Part shown: piece after piece, positions 8,468-19,903 of the stretch
How positions within the stretch are numbered: position 1 is the first letter of the stretch
Layout of the letters: every line of letters starts with the position of its first letter
From: Lentzea jiangxiensis
GTDB lineage: Bacteria; Actinomycetota; Actinomycetes; Mycobacteriales; Pseudonocardiaceae
Direction of reading: 5' to 3'
Assembly: GCF_900104175.1 (NCBI RefSeq)
Contig: NZ_FNIX01000004.1
Span: 124,001-188,000, forward strand
Length of the DNA stretch: 64,000 nucleotides
The notes under the pieces: model-generated
Databases searched by the model: none
The model's input: only the letters and a program-made list of their open reading frames with translations
What the model was told of the DNA's origin: nothing
Translations under genes and position numbers: made by a program

Positions 8468-9169
8468 TCAGATGGAATCGAGCACCCGTGTGACGGTGAC
8501 CACGTCTTCACCCAGTGCGGTGGCGAGGGTTCCGCCTGCTGCCAACGGAACGACGCTCCACCACTCTCCGCCGCCCGCGGCGCGCGCCTTCGTGTCCAGG
8601 AGCAGGTCGGTGCCGATCACGCGCTTGCCCGCGAGGCCGGCGGGCGATGAGTCGGCAAGGGAGTCGCCGATGACGAGCTGCTGGTGCACCAACGGCTTTC
8701 CGCACCGGGTTGCGCGCATCGACGTGGACAGCGAGCCGGCGGGTTCGCCGGCTCGGCCGAGCACCAGGACCTCGCGAGTTCGCAACTCTGCGTGACTGTC
8801 CAATTCGGCCTCCACCACTGCGGTGTGATGCGCGCGGGCCGCCACGACCGTCGGCTCCGGCCGGTACGACAACGTTCCCCCGATCAGGAAGCGCACCGAG
8901 GACGAAGACGCCGCACCGGACGTCCCGGGCAGCAACAGCGTCGCCGCAACACCTCGAAGCTCCAGCGAGGCCCCTGGACCGACTTCGACGGTCAGGGACA
9001 ACGAATCGCCGCCCAGCGGTGCCGTCACCGAGGAGACCAGGTGCACCAGCGCCACCGGGCCCACGCGGCGGTGCGGCACCAATGTCAACGGTGTCATGGA
9101 CCGGAGGACCCGCACGACGCTGTTGCCGTGCGAGTCCAGCGTGACGACCAGCCGTGCCGAAGCCTTCAC
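8468..9169 (-). CDS. ureD: urease accessory protein UreD
   Basis: UreD (UreH) is the scaffold that docks UreF and UreG onto apo-urease for nickel insertion. The 233-residue sequence has the family's beta-rich pattern, including the conserved [16 protein letters not shown] block and the [10 protein letters not shown] region. It is the last gene of the operon. The GTG start overlaps the ureG stop (GTGA), which decides the start. Sequence identity within this family is low, so position in the cluster adds weight. Confidence 0.88.
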   Translation of the reverse strand: MKASARLVVTLDSHGNSVVRVLRSMTPLTLVPHRRVGPVALVHLVSSVTAPLGGDSLSLTVEVGPGASLELRGVAATLLLPGTSGAASSSSVRFLIGGTLSYRPEPTVVAARAHHTAVVEAELDSHAELRTREVLVLGRAGEPAGSLSTSMRATRCGKPLVHQQLVIGDSLADSSPAGLAGKRVIGTDLLLDTKARAAGGGEWWSVVPLAAGGTLATALGEDVVTVTRVLDSI

Positions 9170-9828
9170 AGCTGGGCCAGCACCCACTTCGCGACCTCGG
9201 GCGCGTCCGGTGTCTCGACGAGCGACTGCGCGATGACGGGCAGCTCCCCGCGCATCCGGTGCGCGTCGGAGATCATGACGTCCATGTCCGCGCCGACGAA
9301 CGGGGCGAGGTCGGTCTTGTTGATGACCAGCAGGTCCGCGGTCGTGACGCCGGGGCCGCCCTTGCGCGGCACCTTGTCGCCGCCCGCCACGTCGACGACG
9401 AAGATCTGCCGGTCCACCAGGCCGCGCGAGAACACCGCGGTCAGGTTGTCGCCGCCGCTCTCGATGATCACCAGGTCCAGCTTGGCGAACCGGTGCTCCA
9501 GGCGCTCCACGGCGTCCAGGTTCGCGGTGATGTCGTCGCGGATCGCGGTGTGCGGGCAGCAGCCCGTCTGCACGGCCTCGATGCGAGACGGGTCGAGCAC
9601 GCCGGCGCGACGCAGGAAGTCCGCGTCCTCGGTCGTGTAGATGTCGTTGGTGACGACCGCCAGCTCCAGTTGCGAGCCCAGCGCGCGGCACAGCGCCGCG
9701 GTCAGCGCGGTCTTGCCGCTGCCGACCGGGCCGCCGATGCCGATGCGCGGCGCGGCTCCGTGGTGGTGGTTGTGCGGGTCGGGCCCGTGGTCAGCTCCCA
9801 AAGAGACGCACCCCTTCTCGTCGTGCAT
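9166..9828 (-). CDS. ureG: urease accessory GTPase UreG
   Basis: UreG is the SIMIBI GTPase that delivers Ni2+ to urease, powered by GTP. The P-loop is GGPVGSGKT, the metal-binding CPH motif is in [11 protein letters not shown], and [12 protein letters not shown] is the base-recognition motif. The N-terminus has a histidine-rich segment ([12 protein letters not shown], residues about 13-24) that could hold nickel. This matters because no ureE nickel chaperone gene is present. It overlaps ureF upstream by 38 bases and ureD downstream by 4, so the genes are translated as a coupled unit. Confidence 0.96.
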   Translation of the reverse strand: MHDEKGCVSLGADHGPDPHNHHHGAAPRIGIGGPVGSGKTALTAALCRALGSQLELAVVTNDIYTTEDADFLRRAGVLDPSRIEAVQTGCCPHTAIRDDITANLDAVERLEHRFAKLDLVIIESGGDNLTAVFSRGLVDRQIFVVDVAGGDKVPRKGGPGVTTADLLVINKTDLAPFVGADMDVMISDAHRMRGELPVIAQSLVETPDAPEVAKWVLAQL

Positions 9829-10399
9829 GTGCTTCGGCCAGAAGATCCAGAGCAGGCGACCCCAGCGCGGGCAGTTCCTTGCAGGCCCGCGCAGCGACGT
9901 CCTGCACGGGCAGCGCGGCCACGATCGCGTTCACCCCGAACGGATCGAGCCCCAGCAGCCGCACCGCCGCCGACGCGGGCCCGCTCACCGCCAGGTAGGC
10001 GCACGTCAGAGCGGCTTCGAACGGCTCGCCGACCAGCACGCCGATCACCAGCGGCTGGTGCGGGTCGCGCGGCAACGCGTCCAGCCGCTCGGAGGGCCAG
10101 GCCCGGCGAGCGGCCCGCAGCATCCCGCGCCCCTGCGCCCGTGACGCCTCCCGCTGGGCGGGCGAAGGGGTGCGGGCGTCCAGTTCCGCGTCCAGCCCGG
10201 CCAGGTCCTCCCCCCGCGCCGCCGCGGCCGCGAACCCCGCCGCCAGCAGCCCCGCACCCAGCAGCCGGCCGTGCAGGAAGGACCGCAGCGACGGTTCGTC
10301 GTGCACCAGCCCGCGCACGGCGGCCTCCTCCAAGCCGCCGGAGTGCACGTGGCCTCCGCCGGGGAAGCGGGAGTCGGCGAGGATCAGCGCGGTCAGCAT
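9791..10399 (-). CDS. ureF: urease accessory protein UreF
   Basis: UreF is the all-helical protein of the UreDFG activation complex and regulates the UreG GTPase. The 202-residue protein begins [22 protein letters not shown], close to the conserved LADS-FP-GG-HSGGLE opening of UreF. Its ATG shares one base with the ureC TGA stop (TGATG), which fixes the start. Alanine- and leucine-rich helices fill the rest. Confidence 0.92.
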   Translation of the reverse strand: MLTALILADSRFPGGGHVHSGGLEEAAVRGLVHDEPSLRSFLHGRLLGAGLLAAGFAAAAARGEDLAGLDAELDARTPSPAQREASRAQGRGMLRAARRAWPSERLDALPRDPHQPLVIGVLVGEPFEAALTCAYLAVSGPASAAVRLLGLDPFGVNAIVAALPVQDVAARACKELPALGSPALDLLAEAHARREGVRLFGS

Positions 10400-12081
10400 C
10401 AGAACAGGAAATACCGTTGGGCCATCGGCAGCTCCGCCACCGGCGACGGCTCGACCAGTGATCCGTCGACGTGCACGGCGAAGCTGTCCGGATCGACGCG
10501 GACGTCCGGCATCGCGTCGTTGAGCACCATGTCCGCCTTGGTGACCGACCGCGTCGACGACACCGGCAGGACCCGCCGCGCGTACCGGTCCGCGATCCCG
10601 GCCTCGACGGCCTCCGGTGCCACGAAGAACACCGACGAGGCCGCACCGGCCGTGGCACCGAACATCGGCCGTGCCCAGACCGGTTGGGGCGTCGGGATCG
10701 AGGCGTTCGCGTCCCCCATCGCGCCCCAGGCGATGAAGCCGCCCTTGAGCACCACCGACGGCCGCACGCCGAAGAACTTGGGCTCCCACAGCACGAGGTC
10801 GGCGAGCTTGCCGACCTCCACGGACCCGACCTCGTCCGCGATCCCGTGCGCCAGCGCGGGGTTGATCGTGTACTTGGCGACGTACCTCCGCGCCCGCAGG
10901 TTCTCGTCCAGCGACCGGCGCGACGACATCACGTGCGCGGTCTGCCAGGTCCGGATGACCACCTCGCCGACGCGGCCCATCGCCTGCGAGTCGGACGAGA
11001 TCATCGAGATCGCGCCCAGGTCGTGCAGCAGGTCCTCGGCCGCGATCGTGGTCGGCCTGATCCGCGACTCCGCGAACGCCAGGTCCTCCGGCACGGACGG
11101 GTTGAGGTGGTGGCAGACCATCAGCATGTCGAGGTGTTCCTCGAGCGTGTTGACGGTGTGCGGGCGGGTCGGGTTCGTCGACGACGGCAGCACGTTGGGC
11201 AGCGAGACGACCCGGATGATGTCCGGCGCGTGCCCGCCGCCGGCACCCTCGGAGTGGTAGGCGTTGATCGACCGGCCGCCGATCGCGTCCACAGTGGACT
11301 CCAGGAAGCCCGCCTCGTTCAACGTGTCCGTGTGGATCGCGACCTGCACGCCCGAGGAGTCGGCCACGCGCAGGCAGGCGTCGATCGCGGCGGGCGTGGT
11401 GCCCCAGTCCTCGTGCAGCTTGAACCCGCCCGCGCCGCCCGCGAGCTGCTCCCGCAGCCCCTCGGTCGAGACCGTGTTGCCCTTGCCCAGCAACAGGACG
11501 TTGACCGGCATGTGGTCCATCGACGTCAGCATGCGGTCGAGGTACCAGGCTCCCGGCGTGACGGTCGTGGCCTTCGTGCCCTCCGCCGGGCCGGTACCGC
11601 CGCCGATCAGCGTCGTGAGCCCGGACGCGAGCGCCTCGTCGACGATCTGCGGGCAGATGAAGTGGACGTGGCAGTCGATGCCGCCCGCGGTGAGGATCTT
11701 CCCGTTGCCGGACAGGACCTCCGTCGACGGCCCGATCACCAGGTCCGGGTGCACCCCGTCCATCGTGTCCGGGTTCCCGGCCTTGCCGATCGCGACGATC
11801 CGCCCGTCCCGCACGCCGACGTCGGCCTTGACGACGCCCCAGTGGTCGAGGACCACCGCGCCGGTGATGACCAGGTCGGGAGCCCCTTCGGCGCGGGTCG
11901 CGATGCCCTGGCCCATCGACTCGCGGACCACCTTGCCGCCACCGAAGACCACCTCGTCGCCGGAGCCCGCGCCGCGCGAGCGGTCCTCGGTGACCTCGAT
12001 GAACAGGTCGGTGTCGGCGAGCCGGATCCGGTCGCCGGTCGTCGGCCCCAGCAGGTCGGCGTAGCGCTCGCGGTCGATCAT
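10399..12081 (-). CDS. ureC: urease alpha subunit UreC
   Basis: UreC is the catalytic subunit that hydrolyses urea to ammonia and carbamate at a di-nickel centre. All key residues are visible: His pair in [10 protein letters not shown], carbamylated Lys in [10 protein letters not shown], His in VAIHTDT and [12 protein letters not shown], the mobile-flap Cys/His in MVCHHLNP, and a metal-ligand aspartate in [10 protein letters not shown]. The length of 560 residues is close to the usual 567-572. Its ATG overlaps the stop of the upstream ureAB gene (ATGA). The enzyme is expected to be active if nickel insertion works. Confidence 0.97.
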   Translation of the reverse strand: MIDRERYADLLGPTTGDRIRLADTDLFIEVTEDRSRGAGSGDEVVFGGGKVVRESMGQGIATRAEGAPDLVITGAVVLDHWGVVKADVGVRDGRIVAIGKAGNPDTMDGVHPDLVIGPSTEVLSGNGKILTAGGIDCHVHFICPQIVDEALASGLTTLIGGGTGPAEGTKATTVTPGAWYLDRMLTSMDHMPVNVLLLGKGNTVSTEGLREQLAGGAGGFKLHEDWGTTPAAIDACLRVADSSGVQVAIHTDTLNEAGFLESTVDAIGGRSINAYHSEGAGGGHAPDIIRVVSLPNVLPSSTNPTRPHTVNTLEEHLDMLMVCHHLNPSVPEDLAFAESRIRPTTIAAEDLLHDLGAISMISSDSQAMGRVGEVVIRTWQTAHVMSSRRSLDENLRARRYVAKYTINPALAHGIADEVGSVEVGKLADLVLWEPKFFGVRPSVVLKGGFIAWGAMGDANASIPTPQPVWARPMFGATAGAASSVFFVAPEAVEAGIADRYARRVLPVSSTRSVTKADMVLNDAMPDVRVDPDSFAVHVDGSLVEPSPVAELPMAQRYFLF

Positions 12082-12677
12082 CGCCGCAACCCCCGGACGA
12101 TCCGGAGCCCCGCCAGCGGAACCAGCGCGACCTCGCGCTCGACACCCGGCTCGAACCGCACGGCCGTGCCCGCGGGGATGTCGAGCCGGTAGCCGAACGC
12201 GGCCCCGCGGTCGAAGGACAGCCCCGTGTTGACCGAGGCGAAGTGGAAGTGCGACCCGACCTGGACGGGCCGGTCGGCGACGTTCACGACGACCATCGTC
12301 ACGCGCGGCCGTCCGGGGTTCAGCTCGACGGGTTCGGAGCCCACGACCACCTCCCCCGGCGCCGGACCGGCGGACGGCGCGATCGGGTGGTGCACGGTGA
12401 CGAGCTTCGTGCCGTCCGGGAACGTCGCCTCCACCTGCACCGAGTCGATCATCTCCGGCACGCCCCGCATGACCTGCTCCGGCGCGAGCACCGTGCGGCC
12501 GCTCTCCATCAGCTCGCTGACCGTGCGTCCGTCCCGCGCGCCCTCCAGCACGTGGTCGGTGATCAGCGCGACGGCCTCGGGGTAGTTGAGCAGCACGCCG
12601 CGTTCGAGCCGGCGGCGCGCGACGTCGGCGGCCACGTGCACGAGGAGCTTGTCGCGTTCATGCGGCGTCAGATGCAC
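12078..12677 (-). CDS. ureAB: fused urease gamma-beta subunit (UreA-UreB)
   Basis: One 199-residue protein carries both small urease subunits. Residues 1-100 match UreA ([40 protein letters not shown]). Residues about 102-199 match UreB ([30 protein letters not shown]). Most bacteria encode these separately; a gamma-beta fusion is known from Helicobacter UreA and some actinobacteria. It is the first gene of the operon, and 144 bases separate it from a divergent ABC transporter gene, where the urease promoter should lie. Confidence 0.95.
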   Translation of the reverse strand: MHLTPHERDKLLVHVAADVARRRLERGVLLNYPEAVALITDHVLEGARDGRTVSELMESGRTVLAPEQVMRGVPEMIDSVQVEATFPDGTKLVTVHHPIAPSAGPAPGEVVVGSEPVELNPGRPRVTMVVVNVADRPVQVGSHFHFASVNTGLSFDRGAAFGYRLDIPAGTAVRFEPGVEREVALVPLAGLRIVRGLRR

Positions 12678-12821
12678 TTCGCCGTTCTAGCACGGGAAAG
12701 CGCGCTATCCCGGAGTGGAAACACGGCCGAAACACGAGCGCGTGTCCACCGACCGGTTGACAGCCGGGGTCAACGGTGCGGTCGTCCCGCGAGAGGGGTC
12801 CGCGACCGCAGGATTCACGAC

Positions 12822-13646
12822 ATGAACGCGATCCGGGTGAGGGGCCTGACGAAGGCCTACAAGGGCCACCAGGCGGTGGCGGGGGTGGATCTCGACGTCG
12901 CTCGCGGCGAGGTGTTCGCCGTGCTCGGCCCGAACGGGGCCGGCAAGACCACGAGCGTCGAGATCCTGGAGGGACACCGCGACCGCGACGGGGGCGAGGT
13001 CAGCGTGCTGGGGGTCGACCCGGCCCGGGGCGGCCGGGAGTGGCGTTCGAAGCTCGGCATCGTCCTGCAGAGCGCGACGGACGCGGCGACGCTCACGGTG
13101 CGCGAGGCCGTGCACCACTACGCCGGGTACTACGGCGACCCGCGTGACCCGGAGGAGGTCATCGACCTCGTCGGGCTCACCGAGAAGGCGAAGTCGCGGG
13201 TCGGCACGTTGTCCGGCGGGCAGCGGCGACGCCTCGACGTGGCGCTCGGCATCATCGGCCGCCCCGAGCTCGTGTTCCTCGACGAGCCGACCACGGGCTT
13301 CGACCCCGAGGCGCGCCGGCAGTTCTGGGGGCTCGTCACACGGCTGGCCGCCGAGGGCACCACGATCCTGCTGACCACGCACTACCTGGACGAGGCCGAG
13401 GCGCTCGCCGACCGCGTGGCCGTGCTCGCCGGGGGACGGATCGTCGCCGAGGGCACACCGCAGACGCTCGGCGGCCGCGCGCACGCCGACGCCACCGTCC
13501 GGTGGATGTCCGACGGCGGCTACCGCGAAGTCCTCACGCACGAGCCCACCAAGGTCATCGCCGACCTGTCCCGGCACGGCGAGCTGGCCGAGCTCACCGT
13601 CACCCGCCCGTCGCTGGAAGACGTCTACCTGGAGCTGATCAAATGA
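12822..13646 (+). CDS. ABC transporter ATPase (DrrA/CcmA-like)
   Basis: This cytosolic ATPase drives an ABC-2 type exporter. It has 274 residues with Walker A GPNGAGKTT, Q-loop IVLQSATDAATLT, signature LSGGQRRRL, Walker B LVFLDEPTTGFD and H-loop LLTTHYLDEAE. It has the C-terminal extension with TVTRPSLEDVYLELI found in DrrA-type subunits. The ATG at 12822 was chosen because MNAIRVRGLTKAYKG is the normal start of the domain. The stop overlaps the permease start (ATGA). It is followed by a sensor kinase and regulator in the same operon. Confidence 0.93.
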   Translation: MNAIRVRGLTKAYKGHQAVAGVDLDVARGEVFAVLGPNGAGKTTSVEILEGHRDRDGGEVSVLGVDPARGGREWRSKLGIVLQSATDAATLTVREAVHHYAGYYGDPRDPEEVIDLVGLTEKAKSRVGTLSGGQRRRLDVALGIIGRPELVFLDEPTTGFDPEARRQFWGLVTRLAAEGTTILLTTHYLDEAEALADRVAVLAGGRIVAEGTPQTLGGRAHADATVRWMSDGGYREVLTHEPTKVIADLSRHGELAELTVTRPSLEDVYLELIK

Positions 13647-14458
13647 CCACCGCTGTCGCGTCCGGGGCGGCCGCTCTGCCCTCGACCCTCGCCCTCGGTC
13701 TCGCGAGGGGTGGGACCGAACTGCGGGAGTTCTTCCGGCAGAAGGAAAACCTCATCTTCACGGTCTCGCTGCCCGCGGTCCTGATGCTGCTGCTCGGCAC
13801 CGTGTACGTGAAGGAGGTCGCCGCCGCGCAGATGTTCGCCGCCGGCATGATCGGCGCCGGCATCATCTCGACGTCGTTCGTCGGGCTGGGCATGAGCGTC
13901 GTGGCAGACCGCGAGGACGGCACGCTCAAACGCCTGCGCGGCACGCCGATGCCGTTCACGTCCTACTTCATCGGCAAGATCGTCCTGGTCTTCGTGTCGA
14001 GCCTCTTCGAGGCCGTGCTGCTGGTCGCGGTCGGTGTGCTGCGCTTCGACCTGGAACTGCCGGCCAGCGCGGAGAAGTGGCTGACGTTCGCCTGGGTCTT
14101 CACCCTCGGCGTCGTCGCCTGCTCGCTGGTCGGTGTGGCGCTGAGCGGGATCGCGAAGTCCACCCGCAACGCCGCCGGCGTGCTGAACCTGCCGTACATC
14201 GTGCTGCAGTTCCTCAGCGGCGTGTTCATCATGCAGTCGGCTCTGCCGGAGTCGCTGCGCACGGTGGGTTCGTTCTTCCCGCTCAAGTGGGTGTGCCAGG
14301 GTTTCCGCTCGGTGTTCGCACTGGAAGAGGGCTACGCGGTCATGGAGGCGGCGGGATCATGGGAGCTGGGCAAGATCGCGCTGGTGCTCGGGGCGTGGAG
14401 CATCGCGGGCCTCGTGCTCGTCGGCAGGACCTTCAGGTGGAGCAACACCAGCCGCTGA
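13643..14458 (+). CDS. ABC-2 type transporter permease
   Basis: This is the membrane half of the exporter encoded with the upstream ATPase. The 271-residue protein has six hydrophobic helices, including LMLLLGTVYV, the GMSVVADREDGTLKRLRGTPM loop typical of ABC-2 permeases, and the late LSGVFIMQSALP turn. Its ATG overlaps the ATPase stop. Its last 22 bases overlap the chosen start of the histidine kinase, so the four genes 12822-16091 form one coupled operon. Drug or lipid export is the usual role, but no substrate is indicated. Confidence 0.92.
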   Translation: MTTAVASGAAALPSTLALGLARGGTELREFFRQKENLIFTVSLPAVLMLLLGTVYVKEVAAAQMFAAGMIGAGIISTSFVGLGMSVVADREDGTLKRLRGTPMPFTSYFIGKIVLVFVSSLFEAVLLVAVGVLRFDLELPASAEKWLTFAWVFTLGVVACSLVGVALSGIAKSTRNAAGVLNLPYIVLQFLSGVFIMQSALPESLRTVGSFFPLKWVCQGFRSVFALEEGYAVMEAAGSWELGKIALVLGAWSIAGLVLVGRTFRWSNTSR

Positions 14459-15492
14459 CGACCTGGTACGTGCTGTTCGGGCTCACCCAGGTCACCACCA
14501 TCGCGCTGATCCTGGTGGACGCCAACCCCCTCGCCGACCGGCTGTCGGCGGTGGGGTTGCTCGTCCTGAACTCGCTGTGGTTCGTCGGGTACGGCCTGAA
14601 GCTGATGAGGAACGGCATCGAGGACCGGCGCGGCCTCGTCTACGCGGCCGGCTCGCTGGCCCTCTGGGCCCCGGCGGTCTGGCTGACCGGCAACGCCACG
14701 TTCGCTCTGTTCGGGCTCGTGCCGCAGATCTACATGATGATGCCGGTGACCTGGGCGTTCTTCCCCATGGCCGTCTTCGTCTTCACCCCGCAGCTGCTGA
14801 CCTGGCTGGCCGGCGCCGACCCCGCGCTGCCGTGGCCCGGCGCACTGCTGATCGTCGGCTTCTCCCAGGCGTTCGGCTGGGCGGTGAGCCGGATAGCGCA
14901 GCAGAACGAGCAACGCGGTGAGCTGCTCGAACGCATCGAGGCGCTGACGCTCGAGACCGAACGGGCGCGCTGGGCGGCCGAGATCCACGACACGCTGGCG
15001 CAGGGCTACACGTCGATCATCACGCTGCTGCAGGGCGCGCAACCGAACGTCGAGCTGGCGTTGCGGACCGCGCGGGAGAACCTCCGCGAGGCACGGGCCC
15101 TGGTCGCGTCGAACTCACCGTCGCCTTTGGACGGTTCTTCGCTGGAGGACGCGTTGCGGCGCCTGGTGTCCGGCGTGGCGCTGCCGTCCACCTTCAGGGT
15201 GATCGGCGACGCCCGCCCGCTGGCGACCTCGGCCGAGGTGGTGTTGCTGCGGACCGTGCAGGAGGCGCTGACCAACGTCGCCCGCCACTCCGGCGCCTCG
15301 CGGGTCGACGTCGTGATGAGGTTCGACGAGGACGGCGTCTCCCTGGAGGTGCGCGACGACGGCCGCGGCTTCGGCGACGCCCCCGAGGGCTTCGGTCTGC
15401 GGGGGATGCGCGCCCGGCTCGAACAGGTGGGTGGGACGCTGTCGCTGTCCTCGGACGAGGGGGCGTCAGTGCTGGTGGAGGTACCGCTGTGA
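14437..15492 (+). CDS. sensor histidine kinase, NarL-system type (HisKA_3)
   Basis: This membrane sensor kinase has about 351 residues. The first 150 carry five or six hydrophobic helices with little external sequence. A dimerisation/phosphoacceptor helix follows with the histidine in AAEIHDTLAQGYTS, then the ATPase domain (TVQEALTNVARHSGA, VRDDGRGFG, GFGLRGMRARL). The GTG at 14437 gives a short cytosolic leader before helix 1 and has AGGACC upstream; GTG at 14470 is an alternative. It presumably phosphorylates the regulator that overlaps its stop. Intramembrane-sensing kinases next to ABC exporters often respond to cell-envelope drugs. Confidence 0.9.
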   Translation: MEQHQPLTTWYVLFGLTQVTTIALILVDANPLADRLSAVGLLVLNSLWFVGYGLKLMRNGIEDRRGLVYAAGSLALWAPAVWLTGNATFALFGLVPQIYMMMPVTWAFFPMAVFVFTPQLLTWLAGADPALPWPGALLIVGFSQAFGWAVSRIAQQNEQRGELLERIEALTLETERARWAAEIHDTLAQGYTSIITLLQGAQPNVELALRTARENLREARALVASNSPSPLDGSSLEDALRRLVSGVALPSTFRVIGDARPLATSAEVVLLRTVQEALTNVARHSGASRVDVVMRFDEDGVSLEVRDDGRGFGDAPEGFGLRGMRARLEQVGGTLSLSSDEGASVLVEVPL

Positions 15493-16091
15493 TCAGGATT
15501 CTGCTGGTGGACGACCACCCGGTGGTGCGTCAGGGCCTGCGGGGGATGCTCGTCGCCGACGACCTGGAGGTGGTCGGCGACGCCGGGTCCGGGCAGGAGG
15601 CGATCTCCTCGGCGGCCGCTTTGAAGCCGGACGTCGTGCTGATGGACCTGCGGATGCCCGAAATGGACGGTGTGGCCGCGACCGCTCGGATCGTCGGAAC
15701 CGGGCCGCGGGTGCTGGTGCTGACGACGTACGAGACCGATTCGGACATCCTTCGCGCGGTGGAGGCCGGTGCGTCCGGATATCTCTTGAAGGACTCGACG
15801 ACCGAGGACCTGATCGCGGCCATCCGGGCCGCCGCGCGCGGCGAGACCGTGCTCGCTCCGTCGATGGTGGCGAAGGTCGTGGGTCAGGTGCGGACGCCGC
15901 CGCTGTCGGCTCGGGAGGCCGAGGTGTTGAGGCTGGTCGCGAAGGGGTTGTCCAACGTCGAGATCGGGCGGGCGCTGTTCATCTCGGAGGCGACGGTGAA
16001 GACCCACCTGCTGCGGGTGTTCAACAAGCTGGGTGTGTCGGACCGGACGGCGGCGGTGACCACGGCGATGGATCGGGGCATGCTGCAGTGA
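15489..16091 (+). CDS. NarL/FixJ-family response regulator
   Basis: This 200-residue DNA-binding regulator is paired with the preceding kinase. The receiver domain has the acidic pair in LLVDDHPVV, the phosphoacceptor Asp in VVLMDLRMPEMDG and the conserved Lys in YLLKDST. The C-terminal LuxR-type helix-turn-helix spans LSAREAEVLRLVAKGLSN through SEATVKTHL. The GTG start overlaps the kinase stop (GTGA). It probably controls the ABC operon in which it lies, though no operator was identified. Confidence 0.95.
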   Translation: MIRILLVDDHPVVRQGLRGMLVADDLEVVGDAGSGQEAISSAAALKPDVVLMDLRMPEMDGVAATARIVGTGPRVLVLTTYETDSDILRAVEAGASGYLLKDSTTEDLIAAIRAAARGETVLAPSMVAKVVGQVRTPPLSAREAEVLRLVAKGLSNVEIGRALFISEATVKTHLLRVFNKLGVSDRTAAVTTAMDRGMLQ

Positions 16092-16253
16092 CGCCCTGAC
16101 GCGGCGGGTTGCTGCACTCCGGTGAAATGGCTCGCGCCCGGCACGGCCATTCGAGTGCCGCTCCCCGGCGAACTGAAGAACAACTCCACAATCTGGTCAA
16201 TCGACTCTCACGGGCAGTCACCTCCACTGTTCCCAACACCAGTCGGGGGGCGG

Positions 16254-17141
16254 ATGCTGCGGGAGCTGATTCTCTTCCTGGAGGAATTTCTCCGCGGACA
16301 CGGTTCGACGGCGGTGGCCAAGGCCGCCGTCGGCCTGATGTCGTTCGCCGTGCTGATCGGTGCGGTTCTCGGCAGCACAGCGGTGAAGGCGGGCGGCCTC
16401 GTCACCGCGTTCCTCGTGATCACCGTCGCCGGGATCGCCCTGCTGACCCGCCGCCGCTCCGAACGCCGGGAGCTCGAAGTGCACAAGGACCTGGTGTCGC
16501 AGTACTGCGCGCTCCTCGACAAGATGAGGCCGTCCTACCAGGTTGTCGACTGGGACAAGACGGCCGTCATCGGCGAGCGCGGTGACACGCACGTGAAGCT
16601 CAACGTCAAGCTCAAAGCGACGCACGAAGACTTCCGGTTCGTCCGGCTGAGGTTCGGCTGCGGCTGGCCGCAGCCGCGGCGTTACCGAAACCGGATCCAG
16701 GTCACCGTGCGCAACGTGCTCGTCGACGGTTCGTCGGGAACCACGTTGCGCACTACGGTGTCCTGGCCCCGAGACGGGTCGATGGCGTTGATCGTCCATC
16801 TCCACACAGCACCGGCACTGAACTCCGAGGTGTCGTTCAGCGTTGACCTGTTCTGGCCGAAGATGTGCGCCCCGCTGCTCGAGAACAACCCTGATGAGTT
16901 CGCACTCCAGTTCTGGCAGCCAATGAGCCGCGCAACCTATCGAATCGTCCTGCCGAAGGGTTGCGAAATTTACGTGGAACCCATTGGGAACACGGCGGAC
17001 TTCACCGGGTTCGACCTGCACAGAAAGATGGACGACAGCGGTCGCGAAGTAGTCGTGTGCCGACTTTCCGATCTGCCGATCCGCCACCGTGCCGGGGTGC
17101 GCTTGCAGTTGAAGGAGAAACGCCGCACGTCACCGCAGTGA
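16254..17141 (+). CDS. unknown protein: two membrane helices plus beta-rich domain
   Basis: I do not recognise this protein. The 295 residues begin with an amphipathic segment (MLRELILFLEEFLRGHG), then two adjacent hydrophobic helices at about residues 22-40 and 43-60 and a basic stop-transfer RRRSERRELE. The remaining 230 residues look soluble, cytosolic and beta-rich (RIQVTVRNVLVDG, EVSFSVDLFWPK, YRIVLPKGCEIYVEP). The start was placed at the ATG after GGGGGGCGG; a longer frame from 16122 has an implausible leader. The base composition is less GC-rich than neighbours, as is the flanking non-coding DNA, suggesting acquisition. Two-helix plus effector-domain proteins occur in conflict systems, but no partner is present. 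Confidence 0.65.
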   Translation: MLRELILFLEEFLRGHGSTAVAKAAVGLMSFAVLIGAVLGSTAVKAGGLVTAFLVITVAGIALLTRRRSERRELEVHKDLVSQYCALLDKMRPSYQVVDWDKTAVIGERGDTHVKLNVKLKATHEDFRFVRLRFGCGWPQPRRYRNRIQVTVRNVLVDGSSGTTLRTTVSWPRDGSMALIVHLHTAPALNSEVSFSVDLFWPKMCAPLLENNPDEFALQFWQPMSRATYRIVLPKGCEIYVEPIGNTADFTGFDLHRKMDDSGREVVVCRLSDLPIRHRAGVRLQLKEKRRTSPQ

Positions 17142-18605
<1,464 letters not shown>

Positions 18606-18618
18606 CGAAAGCAGCGAC

Positions 18619-18654
18619 CTGGGGCGCACCGAACGACTCTTCGGTGCGCCCCAG
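18619..18654. terminator. bidirectional terminator after serC
   Basis: A 15-bp perfect stem (CTGGGGCGCACCGAA with TTCGGTGCGCCCCAG) encloses a 6-base loop and is followed by AGCTTTTC on the plus strand. It lies between the convergent ends of serC (18605) and the permease gene (18661), so it can serve both. Confidence 0.85.
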
Positions 18655-18660
18655 AGCTTT

Positions 18661-19806
18661 TCAGGCGAGTGCTTCCGTGGGCGACTGCCGTGCCGCCCGC
18701 ACCGCTGGGTAGACGCCGGCGATGGCGCCGATGAGGACCGCCGACCCCACTCCCCCGAGCAGGGCGGGCCACGGCAGTGCCGCGGGCCACCGCTGGCTGA
18801 TCGAGTACCCGGCCGTGACCGCGATGCCCACGATCACGCCGACCAGCCCGCCGAGGCCTGACAGCAGCACCGACTCGGTGAGGAACTGCCACCGGACCTG
18901 CCGGCGGGTCGCCCCGAGCGCCCGCCGCAGTCCGATCTCCCTGCGGCGCTCCAGCACCGAGATCACCATCGTGTTCGCCACGCCGACGCCACCCACCAGC
19001 AACGCGACTCCGCCCAGTCCCAGGAAGAGCGCGTTGTAGGAGCTCTCGGCCAGTTGCTGGGCTTCGAGAGCCTCCGACGGCCGGGAAACCTTGACCTCGT
19101 TGGACTTCTGCGGGTTCAGCGTCGGGCCGAGCAGGGTGCGGACGTTGTCCACCTGGTCGGGCGACGTGCGCACGTAGACCGTGTTCGCGTTGCCCTCGAA
19201 CCCGAACGCCTCCTTCGCCGCCTCCCAGCCGACCAGCGCGGACCTGTCGATCTCCGACGAGAGCGGCAGCGGCCCGAGGATGCCGACGACGGTGAACCAC
19301 TGCCCGTCGATCCACAGCTGCCCACCCGGCTCGTCGACGCCCAGGCGCGTGGCCGCGGTGCCCCCGAGCACCACCGACTTCTCCCCCGGCGACAGCCACC
19401 GGCCCGCGCGGACCTCGGCGTTCAGCACCTTCAGCAGGTCCTGCTCCGCCGCCTGCACCTGCAGCCCGAGCGTGTCGCTCGACGGCACCAGGTCGTTCTT
19501 GCGGACGCTCGCGGAGATCTTGCCGGTGGCGCTGGCGGACGACACCGCGCCGATCCGCTTGGCCATCGGCACCGCGGTCTCCGGCAGCTTCGCGTCCTGG
19601 CCGAAGAAGTCCTGGCCGGGAGCGGCGGTGAGGAGGTTGGTGCCCAGTTTGGACATCTTCTCCCGCAACGCGGCCGCGCTGGAGGCCGGGATGCCGACCA
19701 CGGCGACCACCGCGGCGATGCCGATCGCGATGCCCAGGGCCGACAGCACGGCGCGGACGGGGCGGGTTCGCATGCCGAAGAACCCGAGCCGGAGGAGGTC
19801 GATCAC
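18661..19806 (-). CDS. MacB-like ABC transporter permease (FtsX fold)
   Basis: This 381-residue membrane subunit has one N-terminal helix (VLSALGIAIGIAAVVAVVGI), a large extracytoplasmic MacB periplasmic core (about residues 45-250), then three C-terminal helices (LGLGGVALLVGGVGVANTM, VLLSGLGGLVGVIVGI, GSAVLIGAIAGVYPAVRA). The ERRREIGLRRALGATRRQVR coupling segment is typical of MacB/LolC. It works with the ATPase and adaptor encoded just upstream in the same operon. Such mechanotransmission transporters export peptides, drugs or lipoproteins; the substrate here is unknown. Confidence 0.93.
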   Translation of the reverse strand: MIDLLRLGFFGMRTRPVRAVLSALGIAIGIAAVVAVVGIPASSAAALREKMSKLGTNLLTAAPGQDFFGQDAKLPETAVPMAKRIGAVSSASATGKISASVRKNDLVPSSDTLGLQVQAAEQDLLKVLNAEVRAGRWLSPGEKSVVLGGTAATRLGVDEPGGQLWIDGQWFTVVGILGPLPLSSEIDRSALVGWEAAKEAFGFEGNANTVYVRTSPDQVDNVRTLLGPTLNPQKSNEVKVSRPSEALEAQQLAESSYNALFLGLGGVALLVGGVGVANTMVISVLERRREIGLRRALGATRRQVRWQFLTESVLLSGLGGLVGVIVGIAVTAGYSISQRWPAALPWPALLGGVGSAVLIGAIAGVYPAVRAARQSPTEALA

Positions 19807-19903
19807 AGCGCCCTCCTCGTGGAAGCCCGCGTCCGACCACTCATGGCGTTCCCGGTAACAGGTCGGTGGAATCCGAGGCCGCGAGGCCCGGTTCGCAGCG
19901 AAG

